The position numbers and the translations under genes were made by a program. From assembly GCA_945860415.1 (NCBI GenBank), contig CAMAQA010000012.1, positions 1 to 49,700 of the forward strand: a stretch of DNA of 49,700 nt, read 5' to 3'. This stretch comes from Bacteriovorax stolpii (GTDB lineage Bacteria > Bdellovibrionota > UBA1018). The notes under the pieces are model-generated. The model made no database searches. It was not told where the DNA came from and saw only the letters and a program-made list of their open reading frames with translations. Positions 24,593-33,323 of this stretch are shown here, in pieces. The first letter of the stretch is position 1; every line of letters begins with the position of its first letter.

Positions 24593-25138
24593 GTGTTCAA
24601 GCGCCCCAGCACCCGTAGGCGAAACTCCACGACGGAGGTCCAGCTCAACCTGGTTCCGATGCTGGATGCGCTCGTCACGCTGATCGGATTCCTGCTCTTT
24701 TCGATGAGTTTCCTGTCACTGGTGCACATCGAAACGCCGAAGCCTGAGGTGAGTCCGGAGAACGTGCAGCAGCAGCTCGAGGAAAAGCCCCTCCAGCTGA
24801 CGGTCTCCATCCGCGAGAAGGAAACCGAAATCTGGAGTCCGTTCGAAAAGCTCCAGCCCAAAACCCTGCCGCATACTGCGGAAGGCCTGCCGGACACGAA
24901 GGCGATTCATGAGGCCCTGATCGAGGTGAAGCGAAGCTTCATCAACGAGAACAAGGTGGTTTTTGTTCCTGCGGCGAATACTTCCTATGACATCCTGATT
25001 GCCGTCATGGACAGCCTGCGCAACCTCGAGCCCACTGATCCCCCGCTCTTCCGTGAGAATCCGCAGACGGGAATCGAAGAGCCCGTCAAGCAGCTCTTTC
25101 CGGAAGTGATCTTCGGGAACCTTCTGGGAGAAACCTGA
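24593..25138 (+). CDS. ExbD/TolR-type protein 1 (AglQ/AglS-like)
   Basis: 181 residues from a GTG start. A basic cytoplasmic N-terminus is followed by VQLNLVPMLDALVTLIGFLLFSM, the single ExbD helix with its proton-carrying Asp25. The rest (about 45-181) is periplasmic and larger than in ExbD, with an IREKETEIW strand and a VVFVPAANTSYDILIAVMDSLR segment of the usual ExbD fold. It lies 7 bases after the ExbB-like gene, and its stop overlaps the second ExbD gene by one base (TGATG). Confidence 0.87.
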   Translation: MFKRPSTRRRNSTTEVQLNLVPMLDALVTLIGFLLFSMSFLSLVHIETPKPEVSPENVQQQLEEKPLQLTVSIREKETEIWSPFEKLQPKTLPHTAEGLPDTKAIHEALIEVKRSFINENKVVFVPAANTSYDILIAVMDSLRNLEPTDPPLFRENPQTGIEEPVKQLFPEVIFGNLLGET

Positions 25139-25707
25139 TGTCACGCCTGCGTTCCATCCGCTTTCGCCGGGGAAGAAAGAAGCACCGGGAAACCGAGCTC
25201 CAGCTGACGAGCATGATGGACGTCCTCGTCATCATCCTGGTCTTCCTGCTCAAAAGCTACTCCACCTCGACCAACAATTTCACGACCCTTCCGGGACTGA
25301 AGCTTCCAATTTCAGGATCTCAAGACCTTCCACCGGATAGCCTGCACCTGATCATCACGCCGGAAGGAATGACGTTCGAAAACGAACGGATCGTGGAGTT
25401 CGAGCTCAATTCCGCGTCGCTCGGCTCCGACGCGTCCTATTCGATCCGCAAGGTGGATCTTGCCGAGGATGCCCGCCAGATCACCCCGCTCTATGATGCT
25501 CTGGTGAAGGCACGTGATCGCGCGGAGCTGCTGCGCGCGAAATCGAAGGCCCGCGACGACGGCGGAAACCCGCTTCCGTTCGACGGCGTCCTCGCGATCC
25601 AGGCCGACAAGCGCGTCCACTACGACACGATCCGCAAGATCATGTATACGGCCGCAACCGCCGGCTACAAGGTCTTCCGCCTGCTCGCGCTCAAGCGCGA
25701 GACCTGA
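25138..25707 (+). CDS. ExbD/TolR-type protein 2 (AglQ/AglS-like)
   Basis: 189 residues. A very basic N-terminus (RFRRGRKKHRE) is followed by LQLTSMMDVLVIILVFLLKSY, the membrane helix with Asp28 in the proton-path position. The periplasmic part has PGLKLPISGSQDLPPDSLHLIITPEGM and ends DGVLAIQADKRVHYDTIRKIMYTAATAGYKVFRLLALK, a standard ExbD terminal domain. Having two different ExbD-like subunits beside one ExbB-like channel is the arrangement of the AglRQS motor. Confidence 0.88.
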   Translation: MSRLRSIRFRRGRKKHRETELQLTSMMDVLVIILVFLLKSYSTSTNNFTTLPGLKLPISGSQDLPPDSLHLIITPEGMTFENERIVEFELNSASLGSDASYSIRKVDLAEDARQITPLYDALVKARDRAELLRAKSKARDDGGNPLPFDGVLAIQADKRVHYDTIRKIMYTAATAGYKVFRLLALKRET

Positions 25708-25723
25708 TCGGGATCGCTCCCGA
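25708..25723. terminator. small hairpin between convergent genes
   Basis: TCGGGA-TCGC-TCCCGA, a perfect 6-bp stem in the 23-base gap between the second ExbD gene and the agmatinase-family gene. No T tract flanks either side, so it is at best a weak bidirectional terminator. Confidence 0.3.
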
Positions 25724-25730
25724 GCTGAAA

Positions 25731-26825
25731 TCAGTCCGCCATCAACCGGCACTCGCCCTGGCTAGCCAGCGTGATTCCGATCAACTTGTACAGCATCCGC
25801 GCGCCGCAGTTGGCATCCCATTCGCCCTCGCCGTTTTCGCCCGGAGAAACCTCGTTCAGGTCGAAGCCGACGATCTTGCGTCCTGAGCGCACCACGGCCT
25901 TGAGGATGTGGACCGCCTCGCTGAACTCAAGACCTCCAGGAACCGGAGTGCCCGTGTTCGGACAGAAGCGCGGATCAAGGCCGTCGATGTCGAACGACAC
26001 GTAGACCAGCTCTGGAAGATCGCTGGCAATCCGATTGGCCATTCCTTCGAAGGTCTCGCCGCGGAAGCGGCTATTCTTGAGATCTCGGTCGAAATACACG
26101 CGAACGCGCTCGCCCTGCGACTCGCAGTACTCGATTTCCTGCTCACAGACATCGCGGATGCCGACCTGCACGAGCTTTTTGACCTGGGGAATGCGCTCGA
26201 GCACGTTGTGCATGATCGACGCATGCGAGTGCTCAAACCCTTCGTACGCGATACGCGTATCGGAATGGGCATCGAAATGCAGGACGCCGAATTCGCGCTT
26301 TTTTCCGCCCGCTTCTGAGAAAAACTCCGCCTGGGCGCGGATTGCCCCGAACGGCGTGGCGTGGTCTCCACCGACGAGGCCGACGATCTTTCCGGCCTTC
26401 AGAAGCTCACGCACCTGCTCGTACACCCAGCCGTTGAGCGCGCTGGAGAGCTCATTGACTTTCGACAGGTTCGTGGCGAGAGCCTGATTTGATTCCAGGT
26501 CTCCCCCCACTTCGATGATGGACTGCGCGAGTTGGCGGCCCTCTGCGTTCCATTCGGCGACGGTGGCTGGAATCTCTCGCATGAAGATTCCAGGCTCATA
26601 GGGCTTTTCTACGTCGAGATCGTAAAGATCGACCTGCCTGCTGGCTTCGAGGATCGCCTCGGGACCTTTCGAGGTGCCGCCGCCGTAGGACGTCGTGACC
26701 TCCCACGGCACTGGAAGGAGGACAACACGCGACTGCTCTTCCGTGAACGGAAGCCCGAAGACGCCGGAGTCGCCTGTAGCCGCTGCATTGGGATCGAACG
26801 AGGGACGCTGCGAATGATCGGTCAT
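25731..26825 (-). CDS. speB: agmatinase/arginase-family ureohydrolase
   Basis: 364 residues of the ureohydrolase fold. All dinuclear manganese ligands are present: His155 (GGDHATPFG), Asp185, His187 and Asp189 (DAHSDT), Asp279 and Asp281 (SFDIDGLDP), followed by the GTPVPGGLE substrate loop. Agmatinase (agmatine to putrescine and urea) is the likeliest activity. Guanidino-acid or formimido-substrates are possible, since the family is hard to split by eye. ATG 26825 is chosen from family length. It is the last gene of the minus-strand Glt-like operon, 7 bases after the DsbD-like gene; the reason for this neighbour is unknown. Confidence 0.9.
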   Translation of the reverse strand: MTDHSQRPSFDPNAAATGDSGVFGLPFTEEQSRVVLLPVPWEVTTSYGGGTSKGPEAILEASRQVDLYDLDVEKPYEPGIFMREIPATVAEWNAEGRQLAQSIIEVGGDLESNQALATNLSKVNELSSALNGWVYEQVRELLKAGKIVGLVGGDHATPFGAIRAQAEFFSEAGGKKREFGVLHFDAHSDTRIAYEGFEHSHASIMHNVLERIPQVKKLVQVGIRDVCEQEIEYCESQGERVRVYFDRDLKNSRFRGETFEGMANRIASDLPELVYVSFDIDGLDPRFCPNTGTPVPGGLEFSEAVHILKAVVRSGRKIVGFDLNEVSPGENGEGEWDANCGARMLYKLIGITLASQGECRLMAD

Positions 26826-26832
26826 GCCCCGG

Positions 26833-27306
26833 TCATCGCACGGACGGCGTGCCGGGGGAAGTGCCCTCACGTTCGAGGGCGGGCTCCCGCAGCCGCCATT
26901 CCAGTGAGGTGCCCATGGCGGATGCCGTGACTCGAAACTGCTGAAGCACCTTCTGGGTGACGCAGATCCTCGCATCGGTCTTCTCGCAGATGTAGAGGGT
27001 TCCCTGGATCGTCCAGGGCTCGGGTGAAGCGGCACGCTTGCCGATCGGAAGCTCGAGTGTCCGGATCGTCGCGCTCTGCCAAACGTGGACGATCCTTCCG
27101 GAGCCCGGTTCCTGGAGCATGACCCGGTTCGGAGCCGCAGCATTGATCTTGAAGCCGGCGGGAGGGCGGATCTTCAGGGTAACGGACCGCTCGGCTCGCA
27201 CTTCGGACTCGGGAAACGCCTGCACGGCATTACCCGGTCCGGCAAAGGTCCACAGTGGCCCGAGCGCGATCACCCCGAGCAGACCTGCAACTGCCAGCGC
27301 GCGCAT
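26833..27306 (-). CDS. secreted protein resembling the DsbD N-terminal domain
   Basis: 157 residues with a signal peptide (hydrophobic to about residue 22). The mature part looks like an immunoglobulin-type beta domain: SVTLKIRPPAGFKINAAAPN is typical of the DsbD N-terminal domain, and Cys107 and Cys115 (GTLYICEKTDARIC) sit where that domain carries its redox cysteine pair, although with a wider spacing. I infer a periplasmic thiol-redox or structural role. No membrane or thioredoxin domain of full DsbD is present. It overlaps the FHA gene by one codon (ATGA) and precedes the agmatinase gene. Confidence 0.75.
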   Translation of the reverse strand: MRALAVAGLLGVIALGPLWTFAGPGNAVQAFPESEVRAERSVTLKIRPPAGFKINAAAPNRVMLQEPGSGRIVHVWQSATIRTLELPIGKRAASPEPWTIQGTLYICEKTDARICVTQKVLQQFRVTASAMGTSLEWRLREPALEREGTSPGTPSVR

Positions 27307-29315
27307 CAGCCACCCGCAGGCGCGAACTTGAACGGATAGGTGACCTGCACGATGCCGCCGCCGCGAGGAATCGGAAAGTCGATGCGGCGAATGACGTTGA
27401 GGATGCAGCGCTCGGCATTTGCGTTGTTCAGCGAAGTCGATGCGATTCCGGCCTGGGTCACTCGCCCCTGCGCCCCGATCACGAAGCTCGTGCCCACTCG
27501 GCCGGAAAGTTTCGAGTTCTCGGCATTGATCTCACGTTCATAGCAGAGCCGGAACTCATCGCGGTGGGCGAGCAGTGCCGCTTCGATCGCTGACGCATCG
27601 ATGGCACCCATGACGACCGCTTCTTCAGGTCCTCCGGAGCGGATGACCACGCGGGTCTTGCCGCCGATGATGCCGGCTCCATCGCCGGCAGCACCAAGCC
27701 CAGTGCCGACCCGGCCACCACCCATTCCCTTCTTGCCCAGGCCTCCGGAAAGCGTGTCTGCGTCACCGCCCCCCCCTTGTCCGGTGCCGCTCAGGGCCTG
27801 GCCGCCAGACCCACGCGTCGTGAATCCGCCGAACCCCTGGAGCTTCGAACCGTCCTTGCCCAGCCTTGCCGCGCTGTTGCCCAGAAGGTCCTGGATCTTC
27901 TCGGTGGCTCCCTTCATCAGGTCGACATTGCCGATTCCCGGCACTTCGCTGTTTCCTCCGCCACCGACTCCTTCACCGCCATTCGGAGAGGGGCGCTTGG
28001 CGAGATCCTGGGCCGTTTTTCCAGGAGCCGCATTTTTCTGGCCACGGCGTCCTTCCGCACCCCTGGCCCTCGCGCCTTCACCTTCCTTGGCGCGATTCTC
28101 AGAAACCGTCTGCTTCGGGCCTCCGGCCGAGGGCTGCGCCACGTTCATTTCCTTCGGAACCGGCTTGTTCGCATTCGCCGGATCAGGCTTCAGGTCGATC
28201 TTGGTCACCTTCGGCTCTGCCGGCTTTTTTGCATCCGCAGCGATGGTTTCTGGCTTGGAAGTATCGGGCTTCACTTTCGGTACCGGCACGGAATACTTCT
28301 CCGGCTGATAGAGGATCGTGGCGATCCGCTCCGGCAGCTGCTCCGCCTCGATCTGCTGGGGAACGCTCATGCGACTCAAGGCAAAGAAGACTGCTCCGGT
28401 GACGAACAGCGACATCGCCATCGTACGAAAGAGGAAGGCATCCCGCCGACGATCGCTGCCCGGGCGAAGCTTCGGAGGCGCGGGAGTGAAGGCCAGGTAG
28501 AAATCGACTTCGCCGGCGGAAATCTTCGCGAACTCGCTCGGTCCGAACGGAATCGTCGAAGACCCCAGAGATTCCACCGACTCGAGGCGGCCCTTGCGAT
28601 GCAGGACGCCCTTCATCTTCGGATCGATGTGAAGCTGGTGCTGGCCGCCCGTGCTGGAGACGAACACGTGGGTATTCGAAGAAAGCACTGCCGGAATGGC
28701 AAAATCCGATTTCTTCGAATCGCCGATCCTGACCTGCTTCTGCTCCACGAAGTGCTCGATGCCGAGGATCAGTCCACGCCAGGACATGACCACCTCGAGG
28801 GCCGTCTTGCTGGCTGCAGTGTAATCGAAAATTTCAGTTTCGGGCGGCTCCTCGCTGAGCAGCGAGCTGAAGTCTTCGTCCTCGCGGCGGAAGAGCTTTT
28901 CGTTGCCGGCCCGGACCATGATGGGAGGATCCACATGATCCAAGCGAGACATCGAGAATGCGAGCCGGTGGCGGCCGACTTCGATCACGTCACCGTGCGA
29001 GAGCGGACCCGTGACTACGGCGGCTCCATTGACTCGCACACCGGCGTCGCTGGCGAGATCGAAGATCATGGGCTCGATCACACCCTCGGGATTACCTTCA
29101 CGGGTCAGCTCAAGAACCGCGTGGATGGGCGACACTCCGTCGCCCCCAAGCCGGATGTCGGCCGACTCGACGCTACCGATGACGAGCCTGGGCTTCTGGA
29201 GTCGCAGGACCACTTCCCTGCCGCCGTCTTCGACCATCTTGAATACGGCAACCCAGTCCTTGAGGCGCTTTTCGATGGAAGTACCGCCTGACTTGCTCTG
29301 GTCGATCTCGCTCAT
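27306..29315 (-). CDS. FHA-domain protein with AgmX/PglI-type C-terminal domain (GltG-like)
   Basis: 669 residues spanning the inner membrane. A cytoplasmic FHA domain lies at about 22-122 (LVIGSVESADIRLGG, SPIHAVLEL, VRVNGAAV) and a second FHA-like beta region at about 172-278. One membrane helix is at about 294-315. Then comes a Lys/Pro-rich stretch that could cross the periplasm, a long Gly-rich segment (about 440-560), and a C-terminal TonB-like domain (about 575-669) with FRLCYEREIN and ERCILNVIRRIDFPIP, the AgmX/PglI tail signature with its two cysteines. This build matches GltG of the Myxococcus gliding machine, which links the Agl motor to periplasmic parts. ATG 29315 is favoured over GTG 29321 because it has GAGG five bases upstream. 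Confidence 0.87.
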   Translation of the reverse strand: MSEIDQSKSGGTSIEKRLKDWVAVFKMVEDGGREVVLRLQKPRLVIGSVESADIRLGGDGVSPIHAVLELTREGNPEGVIEPMIFDLASDAGVRVNGAAVVTGPLSHGDVIEVGRHRLAFSMSRLDHVDPPIMVRAGNEKLFRREDEDFSSLLSEEPPETEIFDYTAASKTALEVVMSWRGLILGIEHFVEQKQVRIGDSKKSDFAIPAVLSSNTHVFVSSTGGQHQLHIDPKMKGVLHRKGRLESVESLGSSTIPFGPSEFAKISAGEVDFYLAFTPAPPKLRPGSDRRRDAFLFRTMAMSLFVTGAVFFALSRMSVPQQIEAEQLPERIATILYQPEKYSVPVPKVKPDTSKPETIAADAKKPAEPKVTKIDLKPDPANANKPVPKEMNVAQPSAGGPKQTVSENRAKEGEGARARGAEGRRGQKNAAPGKTAQDLAKRPSPNGGEGVGGGGNSEVPGIGNVDLMKGATEKIQDLLGNSAARLGKDGSKLQGFGGFTTRGSGGQALSGTGQGGGGDADTLSGGLGKKGMGGGRVGTGLGAAGDGAGIIGGKTRVVIRSGGPEEAVVMGAIDASAIEAALLAHRDEFRLCYEREINAENSKLSGRVGTSFVIGAQGRVTQAGIASTSLNNANAERCILNVIRRIDFPIPRGGGIVQVTYPFKFAPAGG

Positions 29316-29322
29316 AGTCACC

Positions 29323-29664
29323 TCACCGCGTCTGCATCAGGTCCCGGAGGATGGCCCGCCGGAAGTTCTTGCGAGGCTGCACGAGAGAGCCGAACTTCTC
29401 CTCCTGCCGCCTCTGGAAGTACAGTTCACCAGGATTGCGAATTTCGCCTTCGATCTTCGCTCCCTCGAAGTCGAGCTCCGTCTTCTCGGGATAGATCACG
29501 CGGGGCTCCTTCGGTGCCCCCTCGCTGGTCCGCGCGAGAAAAATGCCGGCGACGAACGCCAGTGAGGCGATCACGTTCAGGAGCATGGCCACGAACCCGA
29601 GACGAAAGAGCCTCTGGGCCTGGGGAGCACTCAGCTGCGCTTGGGCATGATCTGCTGTTTCCAT
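29323..29664 (-). CDS. small one-helix inner-membrane protein of the Glt-like operon
   Basis: 113 residues. A cytoplasmic N-terminus of about 20 residues is followed by one membrane helix (LGFVAMLLNVIASLAFVAGIFLA, about 22-44) and a charged periplasmic tail rich in Glu, Arg and Lys. By size and topology it could play the role of a small Glt membrane component such as GltF, but I cannot confirm homology. Its start overlaps the end of the large TPR gene by 34 bases, and it ends 7 bases before the FHA gene. Confidence 0.7.
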   Translation of the reverse strand: METADHAQAQLSAPQAQRLFRLGFVAMLLNVIASLAFVAGIFLARTSEGAPKEPRVIYPEKTELDFEGAKIEGEIRNPGELYFQRRQEEKFGSLVQPRKNFRRAILRDLMQTR

Positions 29665-32600
29665 GTTTTGCAGGTCTCCTCCAGTTTTTCGATGGCTTGC
29701 CGTTCAAACGCTCGAGCGGGCTTCCGCATGCCGGAGATGAGCTCGAGGCAGGTTTCGGGATTTTGCAGGGCCGCGGCTGCGGCTTCGTGGAACCGCTGGG
29801 CAAAGCGCTTCGGATCAGCGCCCGCTTCACGGGCACGGACGAACGCGCTTCGCGCGAGCGTCATGTTGCCGATTCCCTGCAGCGAAATACCGAGGCCGTC
29901 CTCTGCCAGCGGCGAGCGGTCCTTGAGCTGAACCTGCTCCCAGATCTTTTTCGCGAGCGGATGGATGCCGTAGTAGTTCAGGAACTGGGCCCTGTTGGCG
30001 CGTGCAGTAGACGTCTCGGCCTCCAGCGCTCCGGCCTCCTTGAAGAGTGCCGCAACCTGCGTTGCCGTCCACGGATCCTCAAGCGCGTCCGTCGTTGATC
30101 GAGCCTTGATCACTGCCAGGTTGTTGATCGCAGCCACACTTTTCGGCTGGATCGAGAGCACTCGGTCAAAGGCCACCGCCGCCAGCTCGTCGTTCTTGAA
30201 CTCTCGTGCCAGCCACAGCGCGTAGCGTCCCCAAAGAGAGGCATCGCGGGCATTCTGCGAGAGCTGCTCTCGGAGCTTCGAAATCGACTCCTCGGACTGG
30301 CCGAAGCGCAGGAACTCGATCATCGAGAACTCCGGCGCCGTACCCTGCGCGGGCGCAACCTTTTCCGCCAGGCCAAGCTCCAGCAAGAGCTTCGGAAACT
30401 CGGGACTGAGCCACTCGGCTTCCTGCACCTTCTGCTTGGACTGCTTGAAAAACTTGGCCGCCGTGCCACGGAGAGTCTCGACGATCTTGGCAGCATTGGG
30501 ATCCGCCGAGGCGATCGCCTCCATCTCGCCGGCAAGCTCGAACGCCACCTGCCCGAGGCGGTAGGATGCCGGAACCGAGAATCCTCCACCAGCCTCCAGC
30601 ACGGGGGCATAGGCCTTCTGAACCGCCTCGAAAGCCTGCAGCCGCTTCGGAAGATCCTTGGCGAGTCCTTCGCGCGTCAGCTTCGGAGCCACGATCTCCG
30701 AATCCGCCAGTCGGGCCAGCTCCAGCCTGGCCCAGACGCTGAAAAATGTGCCGGCACCCTTGGATGTCGATGCTGAAGCCTTCTTGAGAGCTGCGCGTGA
30801 TTCCTCTCGATTGCCCAGACGCTGGTAAAGTTGCCCGAGACGAAGCGAACATTCAGCCTCTTCTTCGGATCCCGCAGTCGCCAGGCACTGCTTGTAGGAC
30901 TGTGCCGCAAGTGCGTCCAGCTGCAGGGCCTCCTGTCGACGCGCAAGCAGGAGCTGCACGCGCGAACGCACCGGAGACTGCGGAAACGTCTGCACGAACT
31001 TGTTGACGAGCGAGACGAGAGAATCAAGTGACTCACGAGCGGTCGCCGCGGTGATGCGAATGGCGAGCTCCAGAGAATCCGGATCCTTCGAAAACGTGCC
31101 CAGCCTCTGCAGGACTCCTGCGCTGCCGTCGAACCTGCCCTGGATGAAGAGCAGGGTGGCGGAGTTGCGCATGGCCTGTGCCGCTGCCGCGCTATCAGGA
31201 ATTCTTTTCTGCCATGCCTGGACCACTCGGTCGGCGTTTTCGAGATCATTCACGCGAAGCCAGCTGGCCACGGCATTCTCGTAGGCCTTCGAAATGGCTT
31301 CTTTTTCCTTGGCTTCTTCGGCGTACTTTTCGTAGAGGCGGGCCGCACCCTTGTAATCCTGATCCTTCTCGCGGAAGGCAATGTCGAGCACCTTCAGGCG
31401 CGATTCCTGCTCCAGCATCGCGGCCTTGAGCTTTCCGCCATGCTCCTGGTCGAAGGCCAGCACCTCGGTGTACTCGCGAATCTCCTGGACGGCATCGCGC
31501 AGGTCGTCGACCGCGCGCCGGGACTCCTTGCCGGACTTGTCCCTCTTTTCTCCGGCAGCGATCCGATCGGCGTAGATCTGGACCCAGAGGCGCCCTGCAG
31601 TGATCGCCTGGCCGGAACGCGGATACTCTTCCATGATGCCGCGAATGCGCTTGAGGGCGGTCTTCTGCGAATCCGGATACGCGGCAAGCACCTGTGCCGC
31701 CTTGAGCCGTGCTTCGCGGGCCTCCACTGTATCCTTGAGTGCCTTGTTCAGGTCATCGGCCGCCTGGACAAATTCCTGCTCAAGCGGAGTGGCGTCATTT
31801 CGTACGGCATTGGAACCGGTTGCCTTGTCCGCCTGCGACTCTTTTCGAATGGCGTCAGCAAGGCTTGCAGTCCACAGTGCGGCAGCCTCCTTGGCGTATC
31901 GCTTGTCGGCGCTGTCGACCACCTTGCGATAGAGCGCCGAGGCCTCCTTCGACAGCCCGCGCTCACGCTTCACGTCCGCCAGGTACATCTGGATTTCGGG
32001 GGTTTCCTTGCGTGGATCGCCCAGTACCAGGATCGGGTCGAGGTAGGCCTCGTAGAACTGCTCGGCGATCTCCAGGGCCTTGCGGTCGGATTCCTTCCGA
32101 TGCTTCTCGTGGTTCTCTGTGGCGGTCCTGCGGATCATCGCGCGCAGGTTCTGCCATGCAGTATCGGTTTCGCCTTCGCTCGATGAATACAGCTTCACGC
32201 CCTTGATGCGCTCGAGCGCCTGGAGCGCTCTGCCGCGGCGAAGATCGAGATCCACCAGCTTCACCCGCACGCGAAACGCCACCTCGTCCTTCGGGTGGGT
32301 CAGCAGCAGCGATTCATAGACCTGGGTAGCCTTCACCGGCTCGACATTGCGTTCGTACTGCTTTCCCAGCGACTCGAGGACCCTCGGGTAGAACTGCTGG
32401 TCGCCGGCGGCCTTCTGGAAATACGCAATCGCTTCGGCGACGTTGCCCGATTCGGTCATGAAGATGGCGAGGTCGCGAAGCGCCTCTTCCTTCACGGAAA
32501 GGAGCTTCTCCTTGCCGAGTCCTGCAAGGCGGATGGCTTCCTTCATTTCCTGAACGGCCTTGTCGTACTGCTTCAGGCGATAGCGGCACCAGGCGATTCG

Positions 32601-33323
32601 GTGACGGATGCGTGGAAGCTGGCTCTCGAATCCGGGAGACTGCGAGCTTCGGGCCAGGACATTCTCGAAATAAGGAAGGGCGTTTCGGTAGTCGCGATTC
32701 TGGAAGGCGGCTTCGCCGAGTTCACGCAGTCCCTCGACAGCATAGCTGCTCGAAGCAAATCGGCGCACCAGTTCGGCATAATACTTCCGTGCCTTCTCCT
32801 GGTCTTCCAGCTCGCTGTAATTGTACGCCAGAAAATACAGCACCTGGTCCATGTGCTCGTACTGGATCTTGAAATCGATGATTTCCTGGCATGCCTGGAT
32901 CGCCAGCTGCAGGTACGGACGCGAGCGGCCGTGGTCGATGTTCCGATCGTTGCGACCCTTCTCGATGCGGACTTCATGGATCCGTCCCTCGACGAGGAAC
33001 TCGAACCGGTAGGCTTCGATGTAGAGTTCGGCAAGGCGAAGGTACAGGTCCGCACGACGCGCATCCGGCTGCCTGCGAGCGAGCGTGATCTTGAGCTGCT
33101 CGATCTCCTCATTGCGGAGGTCGCGAATCTTCTTCTCGTCATCGGTCATCACCGCGACAGCTTCGGATTCCGGATACCCCTGGGCTGCGGGTTCGCGGAT
33201 GGCCTGCTCCGCAACCTGCGAAACAGCCTCATCGGCGAGAGCGGCCGTCAGGGGAGCGGAAGCCACGAAGGCCAGGGCCAGGGCGGTCCAATGAATCCTG
33301 CGGATCAGGTTGCGGTCAGCCAT
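29631..33323 (-). CDS. large periplasmic TPR protein (GltI/AgmK-like)
   Basis: About 1230 residues. ATG 33323 gives a good signal peptide (IHWTALALAFVASAPLTAALA). The rest is nearly all helical, with many tetratricopeptide-type repeats, e.g. ADLYLRLAELYIEAYRF, DQVLYFLAYNYSELEDQEKARKYY and EGLRELGEAAFQNRDYRNALPYFENVL. A more irregular middle region (about 420-700) is followed by more repeats to the end. Such proteins are periplasmic scaffolds. In Myxococcus a very large TPR protein (AgmK/GltI) belongs to the gliding machine. Its start overlaps the upstream TPR gene by 8 bases. Confidence 0.88.
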   Translation of the reverse strand: MADRNLIRRIHWTALALAFVASAPLTAALADEAVSQVAEQAIREPAAQGYPESEAVAVMTDDEKKIRDLRNEEIEQLKITLARRQPDARRADLYLRLAELYIEAYRFEFLVEGRIHEVRIEKGRNDRNIDHGRSRPYLQLAIQACQEIIDFKIQYEHMDQVLYFLAYNYSELEDQEKARKYYAELVRRFASSSYAVEGLRELGEAAFQNRDYRNALPYFENVLARSSQSPGFESQLPRIRHRIAWCRYRLKQYDKAVQEMKEAIRLAGLGKEKLLSVKEEALRDLAIFMTESGNVAEAIAYFQKAAGDQQFYPRVLESLGKQYERNVEPVKATQVYESLLLTHPKDEVAFRVRVKLVDLDLRRGRALQALERIKGVKLYSSSEGETDTAWQNLRAMIRRTATENHEKHRKESDRKALEIAEQFYEAYLDPILVLGDPRKETPEIQMYLADVKRERGLSKEASALYRKVVDSADKRYAKEAAALWTASLADAIRKESQADKATGSNAVRNDATPLEQEFVQAADDLNKALKDTVEAREARLKAAQVLAAYPDSQKTALKRIRGIMEEYPRSGQAITAGRLWVQIYADRIAAGEKRDKSGKESRRAVDDLRDAVQEIREYTEVLAFDQEHGGKLKAAMLEQESRLKVLDIAFREKDQDYKGAARLYEKYAEEAKEKEAISKAYENAVASWLRVNDLENADRVVQAWQKRIPDSAAAAQAMRNSATLLFIQGRFDGSAGVLQRLGTFSKDPDSLELAIRITAATARESLDSLVSLVNKFVQTFPQSPVRSRVQLLLARRQEALQLDALAAQSYKQCLATAGSEEEAECSLRLGQLYQRLGNREESRAALKKASASTSKGAGTFFSVWARLELARLADSEIVAPKLTREGLAKDLPKRLQAFEAVQKAYAPVLEAGGGFSVPASYRLGQVAFELAGEMEAIASADPNAAKIVETLRGTAAKFFKQSKQKVQEAEWLSPEFPKLLLELGLAEKVAPAQGTAPEFSMIEFLRFGQSEESISKLREQLSQNARDASLWGRYALWLAREFKNDELAAVAFDRVLSIQPKSVAAINNLAVIKARSTTDALEDPWTATQVAALFKEAGALEAETSTARANRAQFLNYYGIHPLAKKIWEQVQLKDRSPLAEDGLGISLQGIGNMTLARSAFVRAREAGADPKRFAQRFHEAAAAALQNPETCLELISGMRKPARAFERQAIEKLEETCKTWKQQIMPKRS

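Noticed and set aside
27777..29291. Long plus-strand open frame of about 500 codons opposite the FHA gene
   Set aside because: It is antisense to a well-supported gene with FHA, membrane and AgmX/PglI domains. Its translation is Arg/His-rich without domain features, the normal shadow of GC-rich coding sequence.
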